Shown piece after piece: positions 1 through 9,297 of a stretch of DNA of 64,000 bases. The DNA is taken from NCBI RefSeq assembly GCF_000373265.1, contig NZ_KB890768.1:152664-216663 (forward strand), written 5' to 3'. The position numbers and the translations under genes were made by a program. The notes beneath the pieces were generated by a model. That model searched no databases. It was not told the DNA's origin and saw only the letters and a program-made list of their open reading frames with translations. The stretch comes from Pontibacter roseus DSM 17521 (lineage in GTDB: Bacteria; Bacteroidota; Bacteroidia; Cytophagales; Hymenobacteraceae). How positions within the stretch are numbered: position 1 is the stretch's first letter; each line of letters starts with the position of its first letter.

Positions 1-1391
1 GAAAGTTCGTGATGCACCGCTCAAAGGACTTTGGTCTTGACAAGCAGTACTACCTGGGTGACGGTGTGGTGACAGGCTACGGCACCATCCACGGCCGTTT
101 GGTCTACGTCTTCTCACAGGATTTCACCGTGCTGGGTGGTTCGCTGTCCGAGACACACGCTGAGAAAATAGTGAAAATCATGGAGCTGGCCATGAAGAAC
201 GGCGCTCCGGTCATCGGTCTCAACGACTCTGGTGGTGCCCGCATACAGGAGGGCGTGGTATCATTGGGCGGCTATGCTGACATCTTCTACCGTAACACAC
301 TGGCCTCTGGCGTTATACCTCAGATTTCGGCTGTTATGGGACCATGCGCCGGCGGTGCCGTGTACTCCCCTGCCATCACCGACTTCATCATGATGGTACA
401 GGACACCTCATATATGTTCGTGACCGGGCCTAACGTCGTGAAGACGGTGACGCACGAGAACGTGACTTCTGAGGAACTGGGCGGAGCCAGCACCCACAGC
501 ACCAAGAGCGGCGTGACACACTTCTCCTGCGCCAACGAGGTGGAGTGCATCAACTACATCAAAACGCTGCTGAGCTACATCCCGCAGAACTGCGAAGAGT
601 TGCCGCCTTCAGTACCTTATGAGGAAGCAGCTGACGAAATCCGCTCCGTACTTGACACCATCATACCTGAAAACCCGAACCAGCCGTACGACATCCGTGA
701 GGTGATTGAAGGCATCATTGATACCGACACCTTCTTTGAAGTACACAAAAACTTTGGCGAGAACATCGTGGTGGGATTTGCCCGTTTGGGAGGCCGCAGC
801 ATCGGCATCGTGGGCAACCAGCCTGCCGTGCTCGCTGGCGTACTGGACATTAATGCCAGCACCAAGGCCGCGCGCTTCGTACGCTTCTGCGATTGCTTCA
901 ATGTGCCGTTGCTGGTGCTTGAGGATGTACCAGGCTTCCTGCCAGGTACCGACCAGGAGTGGCGCGGCATCATCACGAACGGAGCCAAGTTGCTTTACGC
1001 TTTCTGCGAGGCTACTGTACCACGTATCACCGTGATTACCCGCAAGGCGTACGGTGGCGCGTACGATGTGATGAACTCCAAGCATATCGGGGCTGATATG
1101 AACTACGCCTGGCCAACGGCCGAGATTGCGGTGATGGGCGCGCAGGGTGCCGCCGAAATCATCTTTAAGCGCGAGATTGCCACGGCCGAAGACCCGGCAG
1201 CCAAGCTGGCGGAGAAGGTGCAGGAGTACAAGGAGAAATTCGCGACGCCTTACCGTGCCGCGCACCGTGGTTTTATTGATGAGGTCATCATGCCATCCGA
1301 GACACGCGGTAAGCTCATCAAGGCGTTCAAGATGCTGGAGAACAAAGCGGTGCAACTCCCTCGTAAGAAGCACGGCAACATCCCGCTTTAG
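1..1391 (+). CDS. acyl-CoA carboxylase, carboxyltransferase (beta) subunit, 5' end cut by window
   Basis: Biotin-dependent carboxyltransferase subunit of the propionyl-/methylmalonyl-CoA carboxylase type, which moves CO2 from carboxybiotin to an acyl-CoA in the cytoplasm. The reading frame is open to the left edge (codons for K-F-V precede the first Met), so the true start lies outside; about 460 residues are present of the usual 510-520. Visible motifs are [15 protein letters not shown], the acyl-CoA oxyanion region [12 protein letters not shown] and a second Gly-rich site [11 protein letters not shown]. The family is clear. Whether the substrate is propionyl-, methylmalonyl- or another acyl-CoA is not visible, as no alpha subunit is in the window. 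Confidence 0.93.
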   Translation, partial: KFVMHRSKDFGLDKQYYLGDGVVTGYGTIHGRLVYVFSQDFTVLGGSLSETHAEKIVKIMELAMKNGAPVIGLNDSGGARIQEGVVSLGGYADIFYRNTLASGVIPQISAVMGPCAGGAVYSPAITDFIMMVQDTSYMFVTGPNVVKTVTHENVTSEELGGASTHSTKSGVTHFSCANEVECINYIKTLLSYIPQNCEELPPSVPYEEAADEIRSVLDTIIPENPNQPYDIREVIEGIIDTDTFFEVHKNFGENIVVGFARLGGRSIGIVGNQPAVLAGVLDINASTKAARFVRFCDCFNVPLLVLEDVPGFLPGTDQEWRGIITNGAKLLYAFCEATVPRITVITRKAYGGAYDVMNSKHIGADMNYAWPTAEIAVMGAQGAAEIIFKREIATAEDPAAKLAEKVQEYKEKFATPYRAAHRGFIDEVIMPSETRGKLIKAFKMLENKAVQLPRKKHGNIPL

Positions 1392-1483
1392 CAGCAACCA
1401 GTGGACAAGGCACTGGTAAACAAACCTAGCTTCAACCCGTTATCATCTGATAACCGATTTTTGACAATTGTTAACTGACATTG

Positions 1484-2554
1484 ATGAGAGAAGAATCTTT
1501 TGAGTTCCTGAAGAAATATCTGAACAACTCCTCTCCTACCGGCTTCGAGTCTGAGGGTCAGAAGCTGTGGCTGGAGTATATAAAACCGTACATCGACGAT
1601 TACTTCGTGGATACCTATGGCACTGTGGTGGGTGTGGTAAACCCGGAGGCGGAGTACAAGGTGGTGATTGAGGCGCATGCCGACGAGATTTCCTGGTTTG
1701 TGAACTACATCACTCAGGAAGGTTACCTATACCTGAAGCGAAACGGCGGCTCCGATGCCCTGATTGCTCCGTCCAAGCGGGTGAACATCTATACGTCCAA
1801 AGGTATAGTGAAGGCTGTTTTCGGCTGGCCAGCCATACACGTGCGCAAGGTGGAGAACGACAAAGCGCCGACCATTGAGACTGTGTTCCTGGACTGCGGC
1901 GCCAGTAACCGCGAAGAAGTGGAGGCAATGGGCATACACGTAGGCTGTGTGGCTACTTTCGAGGATGAGTTCACGGTGATGAACGACAAGTTCTACGTGG
2001 GCCGCGCTCTGGACAACCGCGTGGGAGGTTTCATGATTGCCGAGGTGGCGCGCATGCTTCACGAGCGCAAGCACAAGCTGCCGTTCGGCCTCTATATCGT
2101 CAACTCCGTGCAGGAGGAAATTGGCCTGCGTGGCGCTGAGATGATTGCCCATCGCATTAACCCGAATGTGGCCATCATCACAGACGTGACGCACGACACG
2201 CAGTCGCCGATGTATGACAAGAAGAACAGCGGCGACATCCATTGCGGCAAAGGTCCGGTGATTGCCTATGGCCCGGCGGTGCAGAACAATGTTCGCGACC
2301 TGATTATCAATACCGCCAAGGAGAAAGAGATTCCGTTCCAGCGCTCTGCTGTTTCACGTGCAACCGGCACCGACACCGATGCCTTCGCCTACTCCAACGC
2401 CGGTGTGGCCTCAGCCCTAATATCGTTGCCGCTGAAGTACATGCACACCACGGTGGAGACCGTGCACAAGGATGACGTGGAGAACGTGACAAAACTGATT
2501 TACGAGACGCTCCTCAAAATAGAAGACAACCAGGACTTCCGGTACCTGAAGTAA
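1484..2554 (+). CDS. M42 family metallopeptidase (glutamyl/leucyl aminopeptidase type)
   Basis: Cytoplasmic di-metal aminopeptidase of the M42 (FrvX/endoglucanase-like) family. The metal-site signatures are all present in order: AHADE, RALDNRVGG, VQEEIGLRGA, TDVTHD and a C-terminal YMHTTVETVH. Length of 356 residues is normal. A TTG lies three bases upstream of the ATG; I chose the ATG at 1484. There is no signal peptide. It stands alone about 90 bases after the carboxylase gene and ends before a hairpin terminator. Peptide preference cannot be read from the sequence; the name endoglucanase sometimes given to this family is historical. Confidence 0.93.
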   Translation: MREESFEFLKKYLNNSSPTGFESEGQKLWLEYIKPYIDDYFVDTYGTVVGVVNPEAEYKVVIEAHADEISWFVNYITQEGYLYLKRNGGSDALIAPSKRVNIYTSKGIVKAVFGWPAIHVRKVENDKAPTIETVFLDCGASNREEVEAMGIHVGCVATFEDEFTVMNDKFYVGRALDNRVGGFMIAEVARMLHERKHKLPFGLYIVNSVQEEIGLRGAEMIAHRINPNVAIITDVTHDTQSPMYDKKNSGDIHCGKGPVIAYGPAVQNNVRDLIINTAKEKEIPFQRSAVSRATGTDTDAFAYSNAGVASALISLPLKYMHTTVETVHKDDVENVTKLIYETLLKIEDNQDFRYLK

Positions 2555-2576
2555 GAGTTCACTTTTAGCCAATGTG

Positions 2577-2617
2577 AAGCCTCACAGCGTCTTCTGGACC
2601 TGTGAGGTTTTTCTTTT
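2577..2617 (+). terminator. intrinsic terminator after M42 peptidase
   Basis: An 11-bp hairpin (arms 2577-2587 and 2600-2610, one G-T pair) is followed by a T-rich run. It lies directly after the peptidase stop codon. Confidence 0.75.
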
Positions 2618-2647
2618 TTGCCCCCTCGCAAATCCCTACATTTGAAC

Positions 2648-3457
2648 ATGCGCTTTCCCTATACCTTTACCGATCAGATGGGTCACCAAATCACACTGCC
2701 GCACCTGCCAAGGCGCATCGTGTCGCTGGTGCCTTCGCAAACGGAGCTTCTCTTCGAGCTTGGTTTGGGTGAACGTGTAGTAGGGCTCACGAAGTTCTGT
2801 ATACATCCGCAGCAGCAGGTAAAGCTAAAAGAGGTGGTAGGCGGCACCAAGAACTTCAAGTTGGATGTGATAGACCAACTGCTGCCTGACCTGATTATAG
2901 GCAATAAGGAAGAGAACTATCAGGAAGGTATAGCCCGGCTGCAGGAGAAGTATCCCGTCTGGATGAGTGACATCTATACCTTGGAAGATGCGTTGGGGAT
3001 GATTCTTCAAATCGGGCAGCTGACGGACACAGAACAGAGGGCGCAGGAACTGGCCCAAGGTATAGCAGCAGGCTTCGAGAAGCTGCAACCTCTACAGACC
3101 GCTATACCTACGGCCTATTTCATCTGGCGCAAGCCGTACATGGCGGTGGGCAGCCACAACATCATTGACCACATGCTGCAGCGCTGCGGCTTTGCCAACG
3201 TGTTCGCTGATACGGCGCGTTATCCGGAGGTGGCCCCGGAGCAGTTGCAGCAAATTACCCCACAGCTTATCCTGCTTTCTTCAGAGCCCTACCCCTTCCA
3301 GGAAAAACATTTCGTCGAGTTTCAGGCACTATGCCCGCAGGCTATCATCAAGGTAGTGGATGGAGAGATGTTCAGTTGGTACGGCAGCAGGTTGCTACTG
3401 GCGCCGGCATACCTGCAACAGTTGGTAAATGAGGTAAGGCAGGAATTCAATGTATAG
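2648..3457 (+). CDS. helical-backbone metal receptor (BtuF/FepB-like) binding protein, no signal peptide
   Basis: A 269-residue protein of the ABC-type substrate-binding fold that includes BtuF and FepB. It opens with RRIVSLVPSQTELLFELG, typical of the cobalamin-binding branch, followed by the linker-helix region LLPDLIIGNKEEN and the second lobe. The open frame extends to a TTG at 2618, but the ATG at 2648 aligns with family starts. No signal peptide or lipobox is visible, so export is doubtful and a cytoplasmic or unusual role is possible. No permease or ATPase lies nearby. The ligand (cobalamin, haem or siderophore) is unknown. It converges on the next gene with only three bases between stops. 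Confidence 0.82.
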   Translation: MRFPYTFTDQMGHQITLPHLPRRIVSLVPSQTELLFELGLGERVVGLTKFCIHPQQQVKLKEVVGGTKNFKLDVIDQLLPDLIIGNKEENYQEGIARLQEKYPVWMSDIYTLEDALGMILQIGQLTDTEQRAQELAQGIAAGFEKLQPLQTAIPTAYFIWRKPYMAVGSHNIIDHMLQRCGFANVFADTARYPEVAPEQLQQITPQLILLSSEPYPFQEKHFVEFQALCPQAIIKVVDGEMFSWYGSRLLLAPAYLQQLVNEVRQEFNV

Positions 3458-3460
3458 GAA

Positions 3461-3982
3461 TTAGGCAAGTAGCTTCTCCAGCAGTTTAGCGGCTCTATCA
3501 GCCACCCTCTTGTAATAATCCGCATCCTGCTGAATCTGTCCCTGGCTCTTGTGCAGCAGCTCGCGCCGGTTCATCGGGTCATCCAGCCCGGCTAGCTTGA
3601 TGACTTTCACCAGCCGTTCAGGTTCCACCGTTGCCTCTTCGTGTGCCTGCTCGAGCCGTTCCACCAGGCGCTGCCGGAAATCCTTCTTCTCTATCGCTTC
3701 TTCGTCTAAAAGGCGCAGGATAGCTGCCACGGCCTCATCCTCAAAAACCGATGTCAAGGCCAATTCAATCAACTCTTTTGTGGGTGGGGCTGGTAACCGC
3801 ATGAGCGTTAAGTAACCTCCGCCCTGCGTGGCCGCGGTGGCATAGTACTTCAACCAGAAAGAGCCATTGGTTGTGTCTTGATAGACTGATGCGAAGCCAC
3901 CTGCAGCGGTCTCTTTCAGCTCCATCTGCTTCAGCAGAATCTCAATTAAATCTGCGTCACCGAACAGGCGCCTTTTCCCCAT
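3461..3982 (-). CDS. conserved hypothetical protein, last gene of shikimate operon
   Basis: A 173-residue soluble protein that I do not recognise. It is Glu/Leu/Lys-rich, with a helical middle (about residues 75-150) of heptad-like character and no signal peptide or membrane segment. Its ATG lies inside the 3' end of aroA, overlapping by 26 bases, so it is translationally coupled to the shikimate genes. That placement suggests co-expression but does not prove a role in aromatic synthesis. Codon and base use match its neighbours. Confidence 0.75.
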   Translation of the reverse strand: MGKRRLFGDADLIEILLKQMELKETAAGGFASVYQDTTNGSFWLKYYATAATQGGGYLTLMRLPAPPTKELIELALTSVFEDEAVAAILRLLDEEAIEKKDFRQRLVERLEQAHEEATVEPERLVKVIKLAGLDDPMNRRELLHKSQGQIQQDADYYKRVADRAAKLLEKLLA

Positions 3983-5216
3983 ACTGTTGTTCTTTATAGC
4001 TCAACTCGAAGCCTACTCTTGCCAAATCCTCCCAAAAGCGCGGGTATGATTTTCGTACCACCTCCGGCTCCTGAATCTCGATGGGCTCCAGGAGGGCCAG
4101 CGGGGCAAAGGCCATGGCCATGCGGTGGTCTTGGTAGGTCCTGAAAACAAACCTCCGGTTTTTGATGATTGAAGGCTTCATCTGGAAAACGCCTGGGGCG
4201 TATTCCTCTAAAGAGGCGCCCAATGTGAGCACCTCAATCTGCAGCGCCTGTATGCGGTCGGTTTCTTTGATGCGCAGGCTCTCTACACCCGTCATTTCCA
4301 GGTTTATCCCCAAGGCGGCACATACGGCCACTACTGTCTGGGCCAAGTCCGGGTAGTTACTGAAGTCGCAGGAAATGCGCTTCTCACTGTGTTTTTTGGT
4401 GAGCCGCACCCCTTCCTGCGAAAACGCTGTGTGCACTCCTAGCCGCCTCATGATGTCCACGATGGCGCGGTCGCCTTGCAAAGATTTCTCCTTGAGCCCG
4501 GGCAACAGGATATCAGCTTCTTTGGCCATCGCCACCAGGCTATACCAGTAGCTCGCTGCTGACCAGTCCGGCTCTACCTCGAAGCTAGCCGGCTTGTAGG
4601 ATTGGTGCGGCACGGTGATGGTGTTCCCTCCAAATTCCGCACTGACTCCGAAGTGGCGCATCAGCGAGAGCGTCATCTCGATGTAAGGTCGGGAGCCGAT
4701 TTTCCCTTCCAGTTCTAGCACCAGCCCCTCCGGCAGCAGGGGCGCCACCATCAGCAGCGCCGAAATATACTGGCTGCTGATGTCGCTGCGGACTTTGAGC
4801 CTGTTGTTTCCGTTGCCTTCGAAACCGGTTATTTTCAGGGGAGGATATCCCTCTTCTCCCAGGTAGGCTATACCTGCTCCCAGTTCCCGTAGCGCCTCCA
4901 CCAGCACCTGTATGGGTCGTTGGCACATGCGTTCGGTTCCGGTGAGCGTCTTCTGCTGCCCCGTTATGGCATAGTAAGCCGTCAGAAACCGCATGACGGT
5001 TCCTGCATCTTCGGCATCAATCGTTTCGTCCGTGCTTTGCAGCAGGCGCTGCAGCAATTGGGTATCGTTGGCCTCGGATACGTTGTGCAGCTCCGACTCC
5101 TGACCCGAAAGGGCAGCGATAATCAGGGCGCGGTTCGACTCGCTCTTAGAAGCTGGCAGCTGTATGGTTCCCTTCAAAACTCCCGAAGGATGGGTGAGCG
5201 TAACAGTTTTAATCAT
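3957..5216 (-). CDS. aroA: 3-phosphoshikimate 1-carboxyvinyltransferase (EPSP synthase)
   Basis: Catalyses the sixth shikimate step, joining PEP to shikimate 3-phosphate. The 419-residue length fits. Signatures include LPASKSESNRALI at the N terminus, DAGTVMRFLTAYYA (the DAGT site), the second-half ESLRIKETDRI and DHRMAMAFA. It is somewhat divergent from the enterobacterial enzyme, as is usual for Bacteroidota. The ATG overlaps the aroB stop as ATGA, indicating coupling. It belongs to a minus-strand run of DAHP synthase, aroB, aroA and one unknown gene. Confidence 0.96.
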   Translation of the reverse strand: MIKTVTLTHPSGVLKGTIQLPASKSESNRALIIAALSGQESELHNVSEANDTQLLQRLLQSTDETIDAEDAGTVMRFLTAYYAITGQQKTLTGTERMCQRPIQVLVEALRELGAGIAYLGEEGYPPLKITGFEGNGNNRLKVRSDISSQYISALLMVAPLLPEGLVLELEGKIGSRPYIEMTLSLMRHFGVSAEFGGNTITVPHQSYKPASFEVEPDWSAASYWYSLVAMAKEADILLPGLKEKSLQGDRAIVDIMRRLGVHTAFSQEGVRLTKKHSEKRISCDFSNYPDLAQTVVAVCAALGINLEMTGVESLRIKETDRIQALQIEVLTLGASLEEYAPGVFQMKPSIIKNRRFVFRTYQDHRMAMAFAPLALLEPIEIQEPEVVRKSYPRFWEDLARVGFELSYKEQQYGEKAPVR

Positions 5217-6250
5217 AGTAGTTGGTAATAGCGCAACGATGCCTGAATTTCGGACAGGGTAACGGGTTGGTCGTAGACGGCCTTTCCTATACCTTGCAAT
5301 AAGGTGCAGTTGATGGTGGAACCGGTGTTCTTTTTGTCCTGCAACGCCAGCTGGGATATGGCCTTGATGTCTTCCTCGGTGAGTTTCACCTTATCGTACA
5401 CCGATACCAGGAAGGTCTCAATACGCTCCAGTTCCTGCTGGCTCAGCAGTTCCTTTTTCACCGACAGGAAAGCCTCACACAGCATTCCCACCGCGATGGC
5501 CTCGCCATGCAGCAGCTCCCGGCCGGGTTGCTCCAGCAGGAAGCTCTCCACGGCATGCCCTACGGTATGCCCGAAGTTCAGCACCTTCCGGTAGCCGCCT
5601 TCCAGCGGATCAGCCTCCACCACACCCGATTTTATACCTACGGAGTGCCGGATAAGTTCTTCCCAATCTTCCGTAAACAAACCGACATGCCGCTGCTCCT
5701 GGAAAGCCTCCCTGTCCGCAATCAGCCAGTGCTTGATGATTTCGGCATAACCCGACTTAATCTGGCGTTGGGGCAAGGTGCTCAGAAAGTCCGGGTTAAT
5801 AATAACAGCACGAGGCTCGCGGTATACCCCAATGTGGTTTTTGAGGCCATGGAAATCGATGCCTGTCTTGCCGCCCACACTGGCATCTACCTGCGCCAGC
5901 AGCGTGGTGGGCACCTGCACGAAGAACATACCCCGCTTGAAAACGGCCGCACAGAAGCCACCCATGTCGCCAATCACGCCACCGCCCAGGTTCACCAGCA
6001 CCGACCAACGGTCTAGGTTCAGTTCCGTCATGCGCTGCCAGATGTGCTCACAGGTATGGAGGGTCTTGTTCTCCTCGCCACTCGGCACCTGGATGATGTC
6101 GTGCTCAGGCAGGTATGGCTTCAGCAATGCATAGCAGTCGCGCAGGGTGTTTTCGTCCACCAGCACGGCCACTTTGGTGAAGGCCAGGTTCTGCAGCACT
6201 TCCGTCAGTTGTGGCAGGGCCTTTTTCCCGATATAGATGTTATCTGTCAC
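5213..6250 (-). CDS. aroB: 3-dehydroquinate synthase
   Basis: NAD- and metal-dependent conversion of DAHP to 3-dehydroquinate. The 345-residue protein shows the cofactor loop GGGVIGDMGGF, PTTLLAQVDASVGGKTG, and the metal-binding segments around ESFLLE and HGEAIAVGM. The start appears to be GTG at 6250; no in-frame ATG precedes the conserved N terminus. It is second in the aromatic operon, 72 bases after the DAHP synthase gene and overlapping aroA by four bases. Confidence 0.96.
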   Translation of the reverse strand: MTDNIYIGKKALPQLTEVLQNLAFTKVAVLVDENTLRDCYALLKPYLPEHDIIQVPSGEENKTLHTCEHIWQRMTELNLDRWSVLVNLGGGVIGDMGGFCAAVFKRGMFFVQVPTTLLAQVDASVGGKTGIDFHGLKNHIGVYREPRAVIINPDFLSTLPQRQIKSGYAEIIKHWLIADREAFQEQRHVGLFTEDWEELIRHSVGIKSGVVEADPLEGGYRKVLNFGHTVGHAVESFLLEQPGRELLHGEAIAVGMLCEAFLSVKKELLSQQELERIETFLVSVYDKVKLTEEDIKAISQLALQDKKNTGSTINCTLLQGIGKAVYDQPVTLSEIQASLRYYQLL

Positions 6251-6322
6251 GTGTCTTTTAAGGTATAGCGTAAACTCCAGGGCCTGTACAAACCAGAGGC
6301 AGGCACCTGAGCTGAGTGATTC

Positions 6323-7453
6323 TTACGTAGAAGCAGGCTTAGCGCCATCGGGCTGAACCTCTGGGGCCTCAGCCTGCAGGATGGCTGTTTGCTTGCGGAT
6401 GGACTCTACATGTATGAGTTGGTACAGTTCTTCCACGAAAGCCGGGTTGATGCCGGCCTCGGCGGCCCAGTCGGCGCGGGTCCTAAAAATCTCTTTCCAG
6501 CGCTCCAGCTGCAGCACCTGCACGTTGTTCTGTTTCTTATATTCTCCAATCTGCTCCACCAGCGCCATGCGCCGGGCCAGCGCGCCAATCAAATCGTGGT
6601 CAGCGGCATCAATCTTCAGGCGCAGCTCCTCTGCCCTGTTCACCAGTTCGGCATCGTCGTAGTTGGTTTTGCGGACCTGCAGTTTACCCAGGATGTCGGC
6701 TAGCGCTGCTGGCGTTACCTGCTGCTCAGCATCGCTCAGCGCCTGGTCGGGGTTCGGGTGCGTCTCAATCATCACGCCGTCATAGCCTAAATCCAGCGCG
6801 CGCTGCGACAGCGGGTGTATCAGGGGGCGGCTTCCGCCAATGTGGCTCGGGTCCACAATGATGGGCAGGTTCTGGAAACGGGCTTTCAGCTCAATGGGAA
6901 TCTGCCATACCGGCGCGTTGCGGTACTTAGAAGGCTGGTAAGAAGAGAATCCTCTGTGGATGGCGGCCAAATCTGTTATACCTGCGTTGTAGATGCGCTC
7001 AATCGCTCCAATCCAAAGTGCCAAGTCTGGGTTGACTGGATTTTTCACCATCACCGGTACCTGAACGCCGGTCAAAGCATCGGCTATCTCCTGCACGGCA
7101 AAAGGGTTCACGGTGGTGCGGGCGCCAATCCACAGCACATCCATCCCCTGCTTCAGCGCCTCTTCCACATGGCGGCCCGTGGCCACCTCCGTCGTCACAC
7201 GCATACCTAGTTCTCGCTTTACGCGGCCTAGCCAGGCGAGTCCCTGCAACCCCACTCCCTCAAAGGTGTTGGGTCGGGAGCGCGGCTTCCAGATGCCGGC
7301 CCGGAACAGGTGCACTCCTAGTTGCTGGAGCGCCTCCGCCGTCTGCATCACCTGCTGCTCGCTCTCGGCGCTGCACGGCCCGGCTATCACCAGCGGCCTG
7401 CCCCGCTCCGCCAGCAGGTCTGCGAAATAAGTATCTTTATTCTTGAAAATCAT
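6323..7453 (-). CDS. bifunctional DAHP synthase / chorismate mutase (type II)
   Basis: A 376-residue fusion. The N-terminal two thirds is a KDO8P-synthase-like class I DAHP synthase (IAGPCSAESE, RAGIWKPRSRP, WIGARTTVNPF, VDPSHIGG, METHPNPDQALSD). The last 100 residues are an AroQ chorismate mutase (LRLKIDAADHDLIGALARRM, IGEYKKQNN). It supplies the entry step and the Phe/Tyr branch step of aromatic synthesis; in related fusions the mutase part takes part in regulation. The frame is open 56 codons further upstream, but those codons do not resemble the family, and the ATG at 7453 sits 19 bases after a TACCTTTG box. It is first in the aro operon. Confidence 0.94.
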   Translation of the reverse strand: MIFKNKDTYFADLLAERGRPLVIAGPCSAESEQQVMQTAEALQQLGVHLFRAGIWKPRSRPNTFEGVGLQGLAWLGRVKRELGMRVTTEVATGRHVEEALKQGMDVLWIGARTTVNPFAVQEIADALTGVQVPVMVKNPVNPDLALWIGAIERIYNAGITDLAAIHRGFSSYQPSKYRNAPVWQIPIELKARFQNLPIIVDPSHIGGSRPLIHPLSQRALDLGYDGVMIETHPNPDQALSDAEQQVTPAALADILGKLQVRKTNYDDAELVNRAEELRLKIDAADHDLIGALARRMALVEQIGEYKKQNNVQVLQLERWKEIFRTRADWAAEAGINPAFVEELYQLIHVESIRKQTAILQAEAPEVQPDGAKPAST

Positions 7454-7471
7454 GTGTGTCGAATCTCCCTG

Positions 7472-7479
7472 CAAAGGTA
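7472..7479 (-). promoter_or_regulatory. Bacteroidota -7 box for the shikimate operon
   Basis: On the minus strand this reads TACCTTTG, matching TAnnTTTG, with a short leader to the ATG at 7453. I see no TTG at the preferred distance upstream, so only half of the promoter is supported. Confidence 0.5.
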
Positions 7480-7596
7480 CGACAATTAGAACAATATGGC
7501 AGGCACAGAGGTTTGATGCCAGAGCCCCAACCAGACCAAAGTACAAAAATATGCGGCAAGGAGGGGCTGCTATGGTGTATAAATTGGCTGATGCAC

Positions 7597-7604
7597 TATC
7601 TTTG
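7597..7604 (+). promoter_or_regulatory. Bacteroidota -7 box before proline dehydrogenase
   Basis: TATCTTTG matches TAnnTTTG and lies 21 bases before the ATG at 7626. The -33 TTG at normal spacing is not evident. Confidence 0.5.
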
Positions 7605-7625
7605 CACCGTCTAATACTCAATTAC

Positions 7626-8813
7626 ATGAACCCGGTTACCAACGTTTCCTTCGACGACACCGCCGTCGCTTTTTCATCCAAATCAGACGCTGAACTGTAC
7701 AAAATGTACCTGCTGTTCAAGTCCATGAACAGCAACACGTTCGTGAAAGTGGGTGGAAGTCTGCTTAATCTGGCCCTCAACCTGCACCTGCCGGTGAAGT
7801 TCATCATCAAGCCAACCATCTTCAACCACTTCTGCGGAGGCGAGACGATAGAAGAATCAGAGCGCGCTATACAGGAGCTGGCCCGATATAACATCGGCAC
7901 CATTCTGGACTACTCCGTGGAGGGCGAAGGCGATGAGAAAAGCTTCAACGCCACCCGCGACGAACTGCTCCGTACCGTGGAGAAGGCCAAAGGCAATCCA
8001 AACATCCCCTTCTCGGTGTTCAAAGTGACAGGCCTCATAGACATCAAGCTGCTGGAGAAGGTGCAGGCGCGGCAGGAGCTCACAGCCGATGAGCGCGCCG
8101 CCTTCGAGCGTGGCCGCGAGCGCGTGAATGCCATCTGCCAGCGCTGCTTCCAGGCTAACGTGCGCGTGTTCGTGGATGCCGAGGAAAGCTGGATACAGGA
8201 GACGATTGATAACCTGACTTACGAGATGATGGAGCTCTACAACCGGGAGAAGGCCATTGTCTACAACACATACCAGTTATACCGCCACGACCGCCTCGAG
8301 GTCATCAAGCGCGATTACGAGCAGGCGGTGGAGCGCGGCTATTTTGTAGGTGCCAAGCTGGTGCGTGGCGCCTACATGGAGAAAGAGCGCAGACGCGCGC
8401 AGGAAGACGGTTACCAGGACCCCATCAACCCAAACAAAAAAGCTTCTGATGCGCTGTTTGACGAGGCAGTGCGTTACTGTGTGGAGCACCTGGACCGCAT
8501 CGCCCTCTGTGCCGGCACGCACAACGAGAACAGTTCTTACCTGCTCATGGAGCTGATGGAAGAGAAAGGCATCGCGCCTAACGACGAGCGTATCTTCTTT
8601 GCACAGCTGTATGGCATGAGCGATAACCTGTCCTACAACCTGGCCAAGGCGGGTTATAACGTGGCCAAGTACGTGCCCTATGGTCCGGTGGAGGCCGTAA
8701 TGCCTTACCTGCTGCGCCGCGCCAACGAGAACACGGCCATAGCCGGGCAGAGCAGCCGTGAGTTCGGCCTGATTCGAAAAGAGATGGAGCGCCGCAAGAA
8801 GGCCAAGCGCTAG
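7626..8813 (+). CDS. proline dehydrogenase family protein
   Basis: FAD-dependent oxidation of proline to pyrroline-5-carboxylate, the first step of proline catabolism; stand-alone PRODH rather than a PutA fusion. The 395-residue protein has the barrel motifs FVDAEESWIQ, GYFVGAKLVRGAYMEKER (with the conserved Arg-Gly-Ala-Tyr) and the C-terminal YNVAKYVPYGPVEAVMPYL and RRANEN segment that binds substrate. An upstream in-frame extension to 7443 lacks family similarity; the ATG at 7626 fits a -7 box just before it. It is divergent from the aro operon. P5C dehydrogenase is not in the window. Confidence 0.95.
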   Translation: MNPVTNVSFDDTAVAFSSKSDAELYKMYLLFKSMNSNTFVKVGGSLLNLALNLHLPVKFIIKPTIFNHFCGGETIEESERAIQELARYNIGTILDYSVEGEGDEKSFNATRDELLRTVEKAKGNPNIPFSVFKVTGLIDIKLLEKVQARQELTADERAAFERGRERVNAICQRCFQANVRVFVDAEESWIQETIDNLTYEMMELYNREKAIVYNTYQLYRHDRLEVIKRDYEQAVERGYFVGAKLVRGAYMEKERRRAQEDGYQDPINPNKKASDALFDEAVRYCVEHLDRIALCAGTHNENSSYLLMELMEEKGIAPNDERIFFAQLYGMSDNLSYNLAKAGYNVAKYVPYGPVEAVMPYLLRRANENTAIAGQSSREFGLIRKEMERRKKAKR

Positions 8814-8875
8814 GCTATACCTGTCACCGCGGTAAACCTGCCGTGGCTATACCTGTGACTAGCCTGAAATAAAAA

Positions 8876-8909
8876 TAAGCAGGCCCTGCATTGCTGCAGG
8901 GCCTGCTTA
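8876..8909. terminator. bidirectional terminator between convergent genes
   Basis: Perfect 15-bp arms (8876-8890 and 8895-8909) with a four-base loop. The minus strand carries a T-rich tail, so it serves the lipoprotein gene and probably also proline dehydrogenase. Confidence 0.85.
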
Positions 8910-8952
8910 TGTGTTTAGAACTATAAGGTATGAACCGTAGTTCCGTTATTGA

Positions 8953-9153
8953 TTACTGTACAGTTACAGTAGTGTCAGTCTCAACTGTAGTCTCAACAGT
9001 AGTGTCAGCTTCAACTTCTTCAGTAACAACTTCTTCTTCAGTAGTTACTTCAGTTTCTACAGCTTCAGTTTCAGTTGCAGTTTCTTCAGTGTTGCAAGCT
9101 GTGAAAGCTACCAGGGCGAACGCTACGAAAGCGAATTTGAACAGATTTTTCAT
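8953..9153 (-). CDS. small Thr/Glu-rich lipoprotein
   Basis: A 66-residue lipoprotein. Residues 1-19 are a signal peptide ending in a lipobox (AFTAC), and everything after the Cys is low-complexity Thr/Glu/Val (ETEAVETEVTTEEEV and similar). The frame extends upstream, but the lipoprotein start at 9153 is the only sensible one. No domain is recognisable; it may be a surface or periplasmic spacer. It diverges from the sigma factor gene across a 144-bp gap, so it could be a target of that sigma factor (inference). Two nearby lipoproteins carry a similar acidic Thr-rich stretch. Confidence 0.75.
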   Translation of the reverse strand: MKNLFKFAFVAFALVAFTACNTEETATETEAVETEVTTEEEVVTEEVEADTTVETTVETDTTVTVQ

Positions 9154-9297
9154 TTTGTGTTTGTGATTAAGTGTTTTGGTTTCGAATTTGAACTTGATAC
9201 CAGAACAGAGCCTAGGTAACCCGGCTCTTTTTATTTTTTTTAAATTATTTTTCGATGGGTTACAAAAAGCGGCCGGAAGTATTAAAAGTAGAGCGGA

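Noticed and set aside
609..1397. 262-codon minus-strand open frame in the carboxylase gene
   Set aside because: Shadow of a strongly conserved gene; no domain seen.
7454..7621. N-terminal extension of the DAHP synthase frame
   Set aside because: The 56 extra codons lie over the promoter region, lack family similarity and include the -7 box.
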